Part shown: positions 29,402-38,280 of the stretch, piece after piece
Numbering within the stretch: position 1 is the first letter of the stretch
Layout: each line of letters begins with the position of its first letter
Origin: Domibacillus robiginosus
Lineage (GTDB): Bacteria > Bacillota > Bacilli > Bacillales > Domibacillaceae
Direction: 5' to 3'
Assembly (NCBI RefSeq): GCF_000966195.1
Contig: NZ_LAHL01000011.1
Coordinates: 1-64,000, forward strand
Length of the DNA stretch: 64,000 nt
Made by a program: the position numbers and the translations under genes
The notes under the pieces: model-generated
What the model was told of the DNA's origin: nothing
The model's database searches: none
What the model saw: the letters and a program-made list of their open reading frames with translations, nothing else

Positions 29402-30402
29402 CAGATCACTTAAAGCAAAGAGCCAGACGTATTTTTATCATATCGGTAGTGTTGCTTGTCGTTTTGTTTGTGGCAAGTGCCGCGTCAGGAAAATCTGCTG
29501 TGCCGCCGATGCGCCTTATAGAAACACTGCTTGGCAATGGAACGCCTAGAGAAGAGCTTATTTTGTATAGCTTCCGTCTCCCTCGTATGGTTATCACCAT
29601 GCTTGCGGGAGCGGCATTAGCTGTCTCAGGTGCCATTTTGCAGAGCATCTCACGCAACCCATTGGCTGATCCGGGAATTCTTGGAATTAACTCTGGGGCC
29701 GGCTTAATGGTAACCATTTATGCCATTGTGTTTACACCGCAATCCTCAACATTTTTATATATGGTGCCACTGTTTGCGTTTCTTGGCGGTATGGCAACAG
29801 CACTTATTATTTCAGCTGTTTCTTATCATAAAACAGAAGGCCTTGATCCAATCCGCCTCGTTCTCGCAGGGGTTGGGATGGCTATGGCCATGGCTGGTAT
29901 TATGCTAATCCTTGCTTCGCAGTTTGATTCTCGAGAGTATGAATTTATTGCTGGCTGGTTAGCCGGGAGTATATGGGGCAATGATTGGAACTTTGTAATA
30001 GCCCTGCTGCCGTGGCTGGTTGTTTTAATACCGTTTGTATTGTGGAAAGCAAATATACTAAACCTGTTAAATTTAAATGAAGGCACTTCTGCAGGCCTGG
30101 GTGTAAAAGTTGGCAGGGAGCGTATCATTTTGCTGCTCGTTTCAGTTGCTCTTGCGTCAGCAGCCGTGTCGGTCAGTGGAGGTATCGTGTTTATCGGGCT
30201 GATGGCTCCTCACATTGCCAGAGGCTTAACTGGACCCCGCCATCAACACTTTTTACCGGTAGCAGCAGTGATCGGCGCCCTGCTTTTGCTCGGAGCCGAT
30301 ACAATTGGAAGACTAATGCCGTTTACCACTTCTGTACCGGCTGGTATTATCGTCACGCTAATTGGTGCTCCGTACTTTATGTATTTGATGGTTAAAAAAT
30401 AA
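29398..30402 (+). CDS. FecCD-family siderophore permease (FhuG-like)
   Basis: The second 334-residue permease, paralogous to the first: SFRLPRMVITMLAGAALAV near 58, QSISRNPLADPGILGINSGA near 80, GLGVKVGRER near 230 and IVFIGLMAPHIARGLTGP near 260. It is translationally coupled to the first permease. A strong terminator follows at once, so no ATPase gene (fhuC/yusV type) is in this operon; the ATPase must be encoded elsewhere or shared. Confidence 0.92.
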   Translation: MTDHLKQRARRIFIISVVLLVVLFVASAASGKSAVPPMRLIETLLGNGTPREELILYSFRLPRMVITMLAGAALAVSGAILQSISRNPLADPGILGINSGAGLMVTIYAIVFTPQSSTFLYMVPLFAFLGGMATALIISAVSYHKTEGLDPIRLVLAGVGMAMAMAGIMLILASQFDSREYEFIAGWLAGSIWGNDWNFVIALLPWLVVLIPFVLWKANILNLLNLNEGTSAGLGVKVGRERIILLLVSVALASAAVSVSGGIVFIGLMAPHIARGLTGPRHQHFLPVAAVIGALLLLGADTIGRLMPFTTSVPAGIIVTLIGAPYFMYLMVKK

Positions 30403-30410
30403 TTTATTTA

Positions 30411-30456
30411 AACCAAAACCCTGAAAGCTTTAGCTTTCAGGGTTTTGGTTTTTTAT
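30411..30456 (+). terminator. Terminator of the hydroxamate transporter operon
   Basis: A 19-bp perfect stem, AACCAAAACCCTGAAAGCT and its complement, with a two-base core loop, then TTTT. Confidence 0.9.
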
Positions 30457-30561
30457 TGTTTATACAGAGGAAGATCTTAACACGTTATTTATATATTTGG
30501 ATTGCATGAAGCCGTTATAGTGCTGAGCCGTTCTTTCATAAACAGAGGGGGTGACACAGCG

Positions 30562-30615
30562 GTGAAGCGAAAAGCACCAACTTCAAAGCAAACAAGTGCA
30601 CTTTCGGGTAAATAA
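30562..30615 (+). CDS. Possible 17-residue peptide gene
   Basis: GTG 30562 follows AGAGGGGGTG at a workable distance and encodes the basic peptide MKRKAPTSKQTSALSGK before TAA. It stands alone between the transporter terminator and the convergent mnmM gene. No family is recognised; the strong RBS is the only support, so it may be chance. Confidence 0.25.
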   Translation: MKRKAPTSKQTSALSGK

Positions 30616-30676
30616 AAAAGAAGATGCTCATTAAGAAAAACAGTTTTTTTTTCTGACTTTGTCTATACTTTCCGCT

Positions 30677-31258
30677 TTATGCTTCCGGACGTTTTTCAAT
30701 CGCAATAATAAAAGGAGGTGTATTAACCTGGTTAATAAAGCCATACTGCATTACATGCGCCTGCTGCTGGTCAAGACCGGCAGCAAACTCGACGACCGCA
30801 TTGCGTTCATCAGCACCGCCTGCATGACCATGATAGATTACCAGCACAATCAAGCCACCGGGCTTAAGTATATGGAACAGCTGGCGAATGGCTTCAATAG
30901 TCGTATCTGGTTTGGTAATAATCGATTTGTCACCTTTTGGCAAATAACCGAGATTAAAAATCGCCGCATTAATCTGTCCGTGGTAATGGTTCGGGACTTT
31001 GTTTTGTACCTGTTCATGGCCAGCGTGAAATAAGGAAACGCGATTTAGCAAACCGGCTTTCTCCACACGGTCTCTTGTATTGTAAATCGCCTGCTCCTGA
31101 ACATCAAATGCGAAAACATGACCGTTTTCACCAGCCACGCCGGCTAAAAACACCGTATCGTGCCCGTTGCCGGCGGTCGCATCTACAAAGTAAGACGTAT
31201 CTGACATTGTTTTTTGAACGAGCAGACGTGCAAACGGCAAAATTCCATCTAGTGTCAT
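30677..31258 (-). CDS. mnmM: MnmM (YtqB), tRNA wobble-uridine methyltransferase
   Basis: A 193-residue class I SAM methyltransferase. The SAM-binding motif I is VDATAGNGHDTVFLA near residue 25, AFDVQEQAI near 48, and NLGYLPKGDKS near 98 replaces the usual catalytic NPPY. In B. subtilis YtqB (now MnmM) methylates 5-aminomethyl-2-thiouridine at position 34 of tRNAs, doing what the MnmC methyltransferase domain does in Proteobacteria. Its ATG overlaps the stop of mnmL (ATGA), so both are made together. Confidence 0.88.
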   Translation of the reverse strand: MTLDGILPFARLLVQKTMSDTSYFVDATAGNGHDTVFLAGVAGENGHVFAFDVQEQAIYNTRDRVEKAGLLNRVSLFHAGHEQVQNKVPNHYHGQINAAIFNLGYLPKGDKSIITKPDTTIEAIRQLFHILKPGGLIVLVIYHGHAGGADERNAVVEFAAGLDQQQAHVMQYGFINQVNTPPFIIAIEKRPEA

Positions 31259-32211
31259 GGATGTATGATTGCTCCTTTATAAAATTTCCCCTGCCAAGTA
31301 TCGCGCTTTAGCATTTCACCATGAATCGCGTTCAACACATCCCATTTGTTGACGCTCCACATCGGGCCGATCATCAGCTCAATCGGGCCGTCGCCGGTAA
31401 TCCGGTGAACAATCATTTCAGGCGGCAAAATTTCAAGCTGATCTACAACTAATTTTGCGTACTCTTCCATAGATAAGAAGTCGAGCATTCCTTTTTCATA
31501 CTGCTTCACAAGTGGTGTACCTTTTAAAAGGTGCAGCAGGTGGATTTTAATTCCCTGTACATCCAAATCAGCAATGGCCTCGGCCGTTTCCATCATCATC
31601 TCGGGTGTTTCAAGCGGCAGGCCATTAATTAAATGGGAGCAAATACGGATATTGTGCTTGCGCAGCTTTTCAACGCCTTCCACATACGTTTGAAAATCGT
31701 GGGCACGATTAATAATGCGGGCTGTTTTTTCATGAACAGTCTGTAGCCCGAGCTCAACCCATAAATACGTCCGCTCATTTAGTTCAGCCAGATAGTCAAC
31801 CACATCATCTGGAAGGCAGTCCGGTCGCGTGGCGATAGAAAGGCCGACAACGTCATCCTGTTTAAGAACTGTTTCATACTTTTCACGAAGTACGTCCACG
31901 GGCGCATGTGTATTCGTATACGCCTGGAAATACGCCATATATTTTCCATGCTTCCATTTTTCGTGCATTTTTGTTTTTACATCATGAAACTGTTTTTCCA
32001 GCGAGTCGACCCGGTCGCCGGCAAAATCCCCCGAGCCTGCTGCGCTGCAAAATGTACATCCGCCGAAAGCAACGGTGCCATCACGATTAGGGCAGTCAAA
32101 ACCCCCATCGAGTGCCACTTTAAATACTTTATGACCGAAGTGCTTCCGTAAATGGTAATTCCATGTATGATACCGTCTATCGTCGCTTGCGTACGGAAAC
32201 GGATTAGTCAT
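31255..32211 (-). CDS. mnmL: MnmL (YtqA), radical SAM protein of tRNA U34 modification
   Basis: A 318-residue Elp3-like radical SAM protein. The iron-sulfur cysteines are in DCPNRDGTVAFGGCTFCS near residue 38, with the long spacing typical of the TIGR01212/YtqA group. LSIATRPDCLPDDVVDYL near 123 and LWVELGLQTVHEKT near 150 are conserved barrel strands. In B. subtilis YtqA is implicated in supplying the aminomethyl intermediate upstream of MnmM. AAAGGAGG precedes ATG 32211. Confidence 0.88.
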   Translation of the reverse strand: MTNPFPYASDDRRYHTWNYHLRKHFGHKVFKVALDGGFDCPNRDGTVAFGGCTFCSAAGSGDFAGDRVDSLEKQFHDVKTKMHEKWKHGKYMAYFQAYTNTHAPVDVLREKYETVLKQDDVVGLSIATRPDCLPDDVVDYLAELNERTYLWVELGLQTVHEKTARIINRAHDFQTYVEGVEKLRKHNIRICSHLINGLPLETPEMMMETAEAIADLDVQGIKIHLLHLLKGTPLVKQYEKGMLDFLSMEEYAKLVVDQLEILPPEMIVHRITGDGPIELMIGPMWSVNKWDVLNAIHGEMLKRDTWQGKFYKGAIIHP

Positions 32212-32276
32212 TATTCATTCCTCCTTTAAAGCTCGTGTTAAATTGTAGCATGAAGAGAGACACGGGTAAAATGCGC

Positions 32277-32305
32277 TTGCATATTGTCTGGAATTTTTCT
32301 AAAAT
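32277..32305 (+). promoter_or_regulatory. Sigma-A promoter of leuS
   Basis: TTGCAT (32277-32282), 17 bases, TAAAAT (32300-32305). The predicted transcript leader is about 170 bases. Confidence 0.65.
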
Positions 32306-32320
32306 GAAAGGTAAAGATTA

Positions 32321-32359
32321 ATGAAGAAAGCCGTCGGACTTACGCTCCATTTTGGGTAG
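32321..32359 (+). CDS. Candidate 12-codon leader peptide of leuS
   Basis: ATG AAG AAA starts a reading frame encoding [12 protein letters not shown], stop TAG, with AAAGG upstream. It ends one base before the base of the attenuator-like hairpin (32360-32401). Two of its 12 codons are Leu (CTT, CTC). The layout is that of a leader-peptide attenuator, but the Leu content is low and the reading could be accidental. Confidence 0.35.
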   Translation: MKKAVGLTLHFG

Positions 32360-32402
32360 AGAAAAGCCTCTCCTGTCCCACTCGCTGGGCAGGAGTTTTC
32401 TA
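32360..32402 (+). terminator. Attenuator-like hairpin in the leuS leader
   Basis: CTCCTGTCC (32370-32378) pairs with GGGCAGGAG (32387-32395), one G-U pair; AGAAAA (32360-32365) can extend pairing with TTTTCT (32396-32401) across a 4-base bulge. The 3' TTTTCTATT gives only a moderate U tract. No T-box consensus lies before it. Confidence 0.55.
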
Positions 32403-32411
32403 TTAGTGCCT

Positions 32412-32442
32412 ATTATGCGGACCGCAAAGCGCGGCGTATTGG
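32412..32442 (+). promoter_or_regulatory. Second hairpin in the leuS leader
   Basis: ATGCGGACCGCAAAGCG folds with CGGCGTAT (outer 5-bp stem, inner CCGC/GCGCGG) roughly 45 bases before the leuS RBS. It is followed by TTGGGTTTT. GGACCGC here is the only faint resemblance to the GGNACCGCG T-box element and is probably coincidental. Confidence 0.35.
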
Positions 32443-32483
32443 GTTTTCGATCGGCAGTACATAAACGGAAGGCAGGTTTCAAC

Positions 32484-34895
32484 ATGAATTTTGATCACAA
32501 ACAGATCGAACAAAAATGGCAGCACTACTGGGAACAAAATAAAACGTTTAAAATGAACAACGATTCTGATAAGCCGAAGTTTTATGCCCTAGATATGTTT
32601 CCATATCCATCAGGCGCGGGGCTTCACGTTGGGCACCCGGAAGGTTATACGGCAACAGACATTTTAAGCCGCTTTAAACGTATGCAGGGCTACAATGTTC
32701 TTCATCCGATGGGATGGGATGCATTCGGGCTGCCAGCAGAACAATATGCGCTTGATACAGGAAATGACCCGGCTGAGTTTACAGAACAAAATATTAATAA
32801 CTTCCGCCGTCAAATTAAATCACTTGGATTTTCTTATGACTGGGATCGTGAAATCAATACAACAGACCCGGATTATTATAAATGGACACAATGGATTTTC
32901 CTTCAGTTGTATAAAAAAGGACTCGCATATGTAGATGAAGTGCCGGTTAACTGGTGCCCGGCATTGGGAACTGTTTTAGCAAACGAAGAAGTCATTGATG
33001 GGAAATCAGAACGCGGCGGCCATCCGGTTGAACGCCGTCCAATGCGTCAATGGATGCTTAAAATCACCGCTTATGCGGACCGTTTAATTGAAGATTTGGA
33101 TGAACTGGACTGGCCGGAGAGCATTAAAGATATGCAGCGTAACTGGATTGGCCGCTCTGAAGGAGCAGAAGTGACATTCAATATTGATAGCCATGATGAA
33201 ACGTTTACAGTGTTCACAACGCGTCCAGACACGCTGTTCGGAGCGACGTACGCTGTTTTGGCTCCCGAGCATCCATTTGTTGAAAAAATTACAACGGCTG
33301 AGCAAAAAGAAGCCGTCGAGCAATACATTGATGGTGTCAAATCAAAAAGCGACCTTGAACGGACCGATCTTGCCAAAGACAAGACCGGCGTTTTCACAGG
33401 CGCTTATGCCGTGAACCCGGTAAACGGAGAAAAAATGCCGATCTGGATTGCGGACTACGTACTCATCACGTATGGTACGGGTGCGATCATGGCGGTTCCA
33501 GCCCATGATGAGCGTGACTATGAGTTTGCGCAGAAATTTGATTTGCCAATCAAGGAAGTGGTAGCCGGCGGAAATGTAGAAGAAGAAGCCTGCACAGGAG
33601 ACGGCGAGCATATTAATTCAGACTTCCTCAACGGCTTAAACAAAGAAGATGCGATTGTGCAAATGATCGCCTGGCTCGAAAAAGAAGGCATTGGCACGAA
33701 AAAAGTAACCTACCGTCTTCGCGACTGGCTGTTTAGCCGTCAGCGTTATTGGGGTGAACCAATTCCGGTTATTCACTGGGAGGATGGGACAACAACAGCT
33801 GTACCGGAATCAGAGCTGCCGCTTGTATTACCGAAAACAACAGAAATTCGTCCATCTGGTACGGGAGAATCACCGCTTGCGATTATCGAAGACTGGGTCA
33901 ATGTAGTAGATCCGGAAACAGGTAAAAAAGGCCGCCGAGAAACAAACACGATGCCACAGTGGGCGGGGAGCTGCTGGTACTACCTTCGTTTTATCGACCC
34001 GACGAACAAAGAAGCACTTGCCGACGCAGAACTTTTAAAACGCTGGTTGCCGGTTGATATTTATATCGGCGGAGCAGAGCATGCTGTGCTGCATCTGTTA
34101 TATGCACGTTTCTGGCACAAGGTGTTGTATGATATTGGTGTGGTTCATACGAAAGAGCCGTTCCAAAAATTGTTTAACCAGGGTATGATCCTCGGTGAAA
34201 ACAATGAAAAAATGAGTAAATCAAAAGGCAACGTCGTCAATCCGGACGAAATTGTGGAAAGCCATGGTGCTGACACGCTTCGCCTTTACGAGATGTTCAT
34301 GGGGCCGCTTGAAGCGTCGATTGCCTGGAGCACGAACGGTGTAGAAGGAGCACGCCGCTTCCTTGACCGCATCTGGCGTTTGCTTGTGACTGATGATGGT
34401 TCATTAACGCCGAAAGTAGGCGAAGGCAGCGTAGCGCTTGAGAAGGTGTATCACCAGACTGTCAAAAAAGTAACGGAAGACTACGAAGGTCTTCGCTTTA
34501 ACACGGCCATTTCGCAAATGATGGTATTTGTGAATGAAGCTAATAAAGCTGAAACAATTCCAACAGAATACGCAGAAGGCTTTGTAAAGCTTCTGTCACC
34601 GCTTGCGCCGCATCTGGCGGAAGAACTCTGGGAAAAGCTTGGCCATAATGGTACCGTAACGTACGAAGCATGGCCGCAATTTGATGAGTCAAAACTCATT
34701 GACGACGAAGTAGAGATTGTGTTGCAGCTGAACGGAAAAGTAAGAGCGAAACGCATGGTAGCAAAAGATGCGACGCGTGAACAAATGGAAGAGCTTGCTA
34801 TGCAGGATGAGCAGTTTGCAGCGGAGCTGGCTGGTAAAACCATTCGCAAAGTCATCGCCGTACCGGGCAAGCTTGTAAACGTAGTAGCGAATTAA
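32484..34895 (+). CDS. leuS: Leucyl-tRNA synthetase LeuS
   Basis: Charges tRNA-Leu with leucine. The 803-residue class I synthetase has the HIGH-type motif [15 protein letters not shown] near residue 45, the connective editing domain ([19 protein letters not shown] near 328, [15 protein letters not shown] near 240) and the [15 protein letters not shown] loop near 575. ATG 32484 follows GGAAGGCAGG and begins [16 protein letters not shown], the family start. A longer in-frame start at 32352 would read through the leader hairpin and is rejected. Expression is probably controlled by the leader. Confidence 0.97.
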   Translation: MNFDHKQIEQKWQHYWEQNKTFKMNNDSDKPKFYALDMFPYPSGAGLHVGHPEGYTATDILSRFKRMQGYNVLHPMGWDAFGLPAEQYALDTGNDPAEFTEQNINNFRRQIKSLGFSYDWDREINTTDPDYYKWTQWIFLQLYKKGLAYVDEVPVNWCPALGTVLANEEVIDGKSERGGHPVERRPMRQWMLKITAYADRLIEDLDELDWPESIKDMQRNWIGRSEGAEVTFNIDSHDETFTVFTTRPDTLFGATYAVLAPEHPFVEKITTAEQKEAVEQYIDGVKSKSDLERTDLAKDKTGVFTGAYAVNPVNGEKMPIWIADYVLITYGTGAIMAVPAHDERDYEFAQKFDLPIKEVVAGGNVEEEACTGDGEHINSDFLNGLNKEDAIVQMIAWLEKEGIGTKKVTYRLRDWLFSRQRYWGEPIPVIHWEDGTTTAVPESELPLVLPKTTEIRPSGTGESPLAIIEDWVNVVDPETGKKGRRETNTMPQWAGSCWYYLRFIDPTNKEALADAELLKRWLPVDIYIGGAEHAVLHLLYARFWHKVLYDIGVVHTKEPFQKLFNQGMILGENNEKMSKSKGNVVNPDEIVESHGADTLRLYEMFMGPLEASIAWSTNGVEGARRFLDRIWRLLVTDDGSLTPKVGEGSVALEKVYHQTVKKVTEDYEGLRFNTAISQMMVFVNEANKAETIPTEYAEGFVKLLSPLAPHLAEELWEKLGHNGTVTYEAWPQFDESKLIDDEVEIVLQLNGKVRAKRMVAKDATREQMEELAMQDEQFAAELAGKTIRKVIAVPGKLVNVVAN

Positions 34896-34914
34896 TATTG
34901 AAGGGATGATCAAA

Positions 34915-35223
34915 ATGATTCCAACAATTACAGCAGAAGAAGTACGTCAAAAACTCCAGAACGGCGAAAAATTAGCGCTAATCGACGTTCGTGAAGAGGA
35001 TGAAGTTGCAGAAGGCATGATCCCGGAGGCGGAACATATTGTCATGGGAACTATTCCTGGTGAACTGGATCGTCTTGATCAAGAAACGAATTACGTTATT
35101 GTATGTCGCTCAGGTGTACGTTCTGAGAACGTGGCCCGCTTCCTGATTGAAAACGGCTATAAAGCCACAAACATGACAGGCGGCATGCTAAATTATACAG
35201 GCGAAACAGCGCCAAAAAAATAA
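34915..35223 (+). CDS. Single-domain rhodanese-like sulfurtransferase (YtwF-like)
   Basis: A 102-residue rhodanese domain: LALIDVREEDEVAEGMIPEA near residue 22 and the active-site loop VIVCRSGVRSENVARFL near 62 with catalytic Cys. Soluble, with no signal peptide. ATG 34915 is nine bases after AAGGG. It follows leuS by 19 bases and may be co-transcribed; leuS neighbours a rhodanese (ytwF) in B. subtilis too. A strong terminator follows. Confidence 0.88.
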   Translation: MIPTITAEEVRQKLQNGEKLALIDVREEDEVAEGMIPEAEHIVMGTIPGELDRLDQETNYVIVCRSGVRSENVARFLIENGYKATNMTGGMLNYTGETAPKK

Positions 35224-35258
35224 AAACTGTGCGGACTTGCTCCGCACAGTTTTTTTTG
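35222..35258. terminator. Bidirectional terminator between the rhodanese gene and ytfP
   Basis: A 13-bp stem AAAACTGTGCGGA / TCCGCACAGTTTT with a 5-base loop and eight T's. Confidence 0.9.
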
Positions 35259-35269
35259 TGGAAAATCGT

Positions 35270-36523
35270 TTATCGAACTGCAGCTGCGTTCGTGCCGGCA
35301 ATATGTCCAGTAATAAGTGCTGCTGTAATATTATAGCCGCCGGTGTATCCATGAATGTCGAGTATTTCTCCGCAGAAAAATAACCCGTCTTTCTTTTTAG
35401 AAGCCATCGTTTTGGGCTCGATTTCTTTGATGGAGACGCCGCCTCCGGTTACGAATGCTTTTTCGATCGGCAATGTTCCATGCACTGATAGTTTAAATGA
35501 TTTTAAAAGAGAAGCCAGTTCACGAATAGACGCCTCCGACAGACCGTTTCCAGGTGTTTCAAGGTCGATGCCGGCCTGCTGGAGCAAAAAGTGCAAATAT
35601 CGCTCTGGTACCATTTTTTTCAAGCTGTTTTTCACCGCTTTTTTCGGCTCTTCTTTCATCATTTTGCGGATGACAACACCAGCATCATGCTCGTTGCCAT
35701 CGGGAAACGCATCAATGGCCATTTGAACCGGAAAGCCATTTTTCTTGCCTTCTTTCACGACGTACTGGCTGCAGCGCAGGGCAGCAGGACCAGACAGACC
35801 GAAATGCGTAAAAAGCATATCCATTCGGTGCGTGACAAGTACTTTTCCTTTTTTATTGAGCACAGACAAACCGATATCACGAAGAGCGAGCCCCTGCATA
35901 GAACGGTTTGAAATAAACGGTTCTTTTGATGTGATAGGTACTTCTGTTGGAAACAATTCTGTAATAGTATGCCCTGCCTGCTGAGCCCATGGATAGCCAT
36001 CGCCAGTCGAACCCGTTTGCGGGACCGCTTTTCCGCCTGTTGCGAGAACAACGGCATTTGAGCGTATTTCTTCGCCGGAGGTTAAACGGACCCCGCGCAT
36101 ATATTCTTCGTCCATCAACAGCGTTTCAACAGGAGAGCTGAGGCGCATGTCAACTCGAAGCCGCTTTAATTCACCGAGCAGCGCTTCCACAACATCCTGC
36201 GCCCGGTTTGAGACTGGAAACATGCGTCCGTGATCTTCTTCCTTCAGCTTAACACCGAGCTGTTCGAAAAAACGAATGATGTCTTCATTACTGAAAACAG
36301 AAAAAGCACTGTATAAAAAGCGCCCGTTACCGGGAATATGCCGGATAATTTCCTCTACAGGCAGGCGGTTGGTTACATTACAGCGGCCGCCGCCGGAAAT
36401 TTGAAGCTTGTTTCCCGGCTTGCGCCCTTTGTCAATAAGCAGTGTGCGTGCGCCTGCCCGGCCGGAGGCAATCGCTGCCATCAAGCCGGCTGGCCCGCCG
36501 CCCACGACGATTACATCATACAT
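35270..36523 (-). CDS. ytfP: YtfP, HI0933/BaiN-family flavoprotein
   Basis: A 417-residue FAD-dependent protein. The dinucleotide fold [20 protein letters not shown] starts at residue 4; [11 protein letters not shown] near 43 and [14 protein letters not shown] and [19 protein letters not shown] near 340-400 are the HI0933 family signatures. The family includes bile-acid oxidoreductase BaiN, but the role in Bacillus is unknown. ATG 36523 has GAGGTGA. Transcribed away from ytgP. Confidence 0.9.
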   Translation of the reverse strand: MYDVIVVGGGPAGLMAAIASGRAGARTLLIDKGRKPGNKLQISGGGRCNVTNRLPVEEIIRHIPGNGRFLYSAFSVFSNEDIIRFFEQLGVKLKEEDHGRMFPVSNRAQDVVEALLGELKRLRVDMRLSSPVETLLMDEEYMRGVRLTSGEEIRSNAVVLATGGKAVPQTGSTGDGYPWAQQAGHTITELFPTEVPITSKEPFISNRSMQGLALRDIGLSVLNKKGKVLVTHRMDMLFTHFGLSGPAALRCSQYVVKEGKKNGFPVQMAIDAFPDGNEHDAGVVIRKMMKEEPKKAVKNSLKKMVPERYLHFLLQQAGIDLETPGNGLSEASIRELASLLKSFKLSVHGTLPIEKAFVTGGGVSIKEIEPKTMASKKKDGLFFCGEILDIHGYTGGYNITAALITGHIAGTNAAAVR

Positions 36524-36643
36524 ATAGTCACCTCATTGTTCAAACTTCGTTCATTATAGCAGATAGCGAAAAAAATTGTCAGACACGAAAGAAAGAGGTA
36601 AACTAGCAAGTGATGTTTAATTGAGAAAAAGAGGGATTCCTGT

Positions 36644-38266
36644 ATGTCATCCAATTTAATAAGAGGAACGTTTATCCTCACACTTGGCACGTTTATATCT
36701 AAATTTCTTGGCTTGTTTTATGTTATCCCGTTTTACAGTATTATCGGGGGGGAAGATGCGGCAGCACTGTATAGTTATGGCTACGTGCCGTACACGATTT
36801 TTATCAGCATCGCAACTGCCGGTATCCCGCTTGCTGTTTCCAAATACATCGCAAAATATAATGCAATTGAAGAGTATGCGGTTGGCAGGAAGCTGTTTAA
36901 ATCTGGAATAGTGATTATGCTTCTGACTGGTTTTGCGGCTTTTCTTGTGATGTATTCATTTGCGCCTTTCTTTGCAAAATTATCATTAAATGGGGAGCAG
37001 ACGACTTATACGATTGAGGACGTCACTACCGTTATACGTGCAGTCAGCTTCGCCCTTATCATTGTTCCATTTATGAGTATTACACGGGGCTTTTTCCAAG
37101 GTCATCAATCGATGGGGCCGTCAGCTGTTTCGACAGTTGTGGAACAAATTGCCCGGATTGTTTTTCTTTTAGCAGGGGCATATGTGGTCATATACATCAT
37201 GAATGGATCGGTTGTTACGGCAATCAGCGTAGCAACTTTTGCAGCATTTATTGGTGCAGTATTTGGCCTGCTTGTTTTATACGTATACTTTTTTAAACGA
37301 AAAAAGCATTTGGACAAGCTGCTTGAGCAAGATAAGGGACAGGCGAATGTTTCCTTGTTTAGCATGTATTCAGAAATTGTTGTTTATGCGATTCCCTTTA
37401 TTTTTGTTGGAATTGCCATTCCTCTTTACCAGCTTATCGATCAGGTGACGTTTTCTAAAGCAATGTCTCAAATCGGTTTAGCAGACCAGGCAGTATCAGC
37501 ATTTGGTATTTTAAATTTCAGCACGCAAAAGCTTGTGATTATTCCGGTATCGCTTGCTACTGCTTTTGCCATGACACTTGTGCCGATGGTGACAAGCTCA
37601 TTTGTTAAAAGAGATATGGATGTTGTGACCCAGCAGTTAAACAAAACCTTTGAAGTTCTGCTTTTCTTAACTGTTCCTGCTGCGGTCGGCATGGCTCTTT
37701 TAGCCAAGCCGCTTTATACAATTTTTTATGATCCTAGTGTTCTTGGGACGGATGTACTCCGGGTTTATGCACCGGTTGCGATTTTATTTGCATTATTTTC
37801 AGTAACCGCAGCGATTTTGCAGGGAATAAATGAGCAGCGTTTTACGGTTTTAAGCTTGTTGACGGGCATACTAGTGAAACTATCCTTAAATATTCCGCTG
37901 ATCAAACTGTTTGAAACAGAAGGGGCTGTTTATGCGACGGCACTTGGTTATTTAACCTCTATTATTATTAATTTGATTGTTATCCGTTTTTACGCCAATT
38001 ATTCCTTTCGGCCGCTTGCTAAAAAAATGGGGTTGATTGCAGGTTTCAACGCAGCGATGGCAGTTGTTGTCATAGCTCTTTATGGGGCGCTGTCTTTCGT
38101 CTTGTCAGCAGAGTCAGATGGTCCAGCTCTGTTAATGACGTTGATCTGTGCGGGCGGTGGAGCAGCTGTTTATTTTGCGTTCAGTCAAAGATTTGGTCTG
38201 CTGGATGAAGTGTTTGGTTCAAGACTGGACGGAATCAAAAGAAAATTACGCTTGAAAAAAGCATAA
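36644..38266 (+). CDS. ytgP: YtgP, MurJ-type lipid II flippase
   Basis: A 540-residue polytopic membrane protein with about 14 helices in the MOP/MVF superfamily. FGI/LGFISKFLGLFYVIPFY-like N-terminus (TFISKFLGLFYVIPFYSIIG near residue 18) and SITRGFFQGHQSMGPSAVS near 145 are typical of the Bacillus YtgP group. B. subtilis YtgP (MurJ) flips the peptidoglycan precursor lipid II across the membrane. RBS GAGGGA. It is followed by rsuA after 14 bases, apparently in one operon. Confidence 0.9.
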   Translation: MSSNLIRGTFILTLGTFISKFLGLFYVIPFYSIIGGEDAAALYSYGYVPYTIFISIATAGIPLAVSKYIAKYNAIEEYAVGRKLFKSGIVIMLLTGFAAFLVMYSFAPFFAKLSLNGEQTTYTIEDVTTVIRAVSFALIIVPFMSITRGFFQGHQSMGPSAVSTVVEQIARIVFLLAGAYVVIYIMNGSVVTAISVATFAAFIGAVFGLLVLYVYFFKRKKHLDKLLEQDKGQANVSLFSMYSEIVVYAIPFIFVGIAIPLYQLIDQVTFSKAMSQIGLADQAVSAFGILNFSTQKLVIIPVSLATAFAMTLVPMVTSSFVKRDMDVVTQQLNKTFEVLLFLTVPAAVGMALLAKPLYTIFYDPSVLGTDVLRVYAPVAILFALFSVTAAILQGINEQRFTVLSLLTGILVKLSLNIPLIKLFETEGAVYATALGYLTSIIINLIVIRFYANYSFRPLAKKMGLIAGFNAAMAVVVIALYGALSFVLSAESDGPALLMTLICAGGGAAVYFAFSQRFGLLDEVFGSRLDGIKRKLRLKKA

Positions 38267-38280
38267 AAGGAGTTACGCTA

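Noticed and set aside
32412-32442. Possible T-box element (GCGGACCGCAAAGCG) in the leuS leader
   Set aside because: It lacks the conserved AGGGTGG part, comes after rather than before the terminator-like stem, and there is too little upstream sequence for a stem I specifier domain.
32352-32483. N-terminal extension of leuS from a TTG at 32352
   Set aside because: It lacks an RBS, runs through the leader hairpins, and the family N-terminus begins at ATG 32484.
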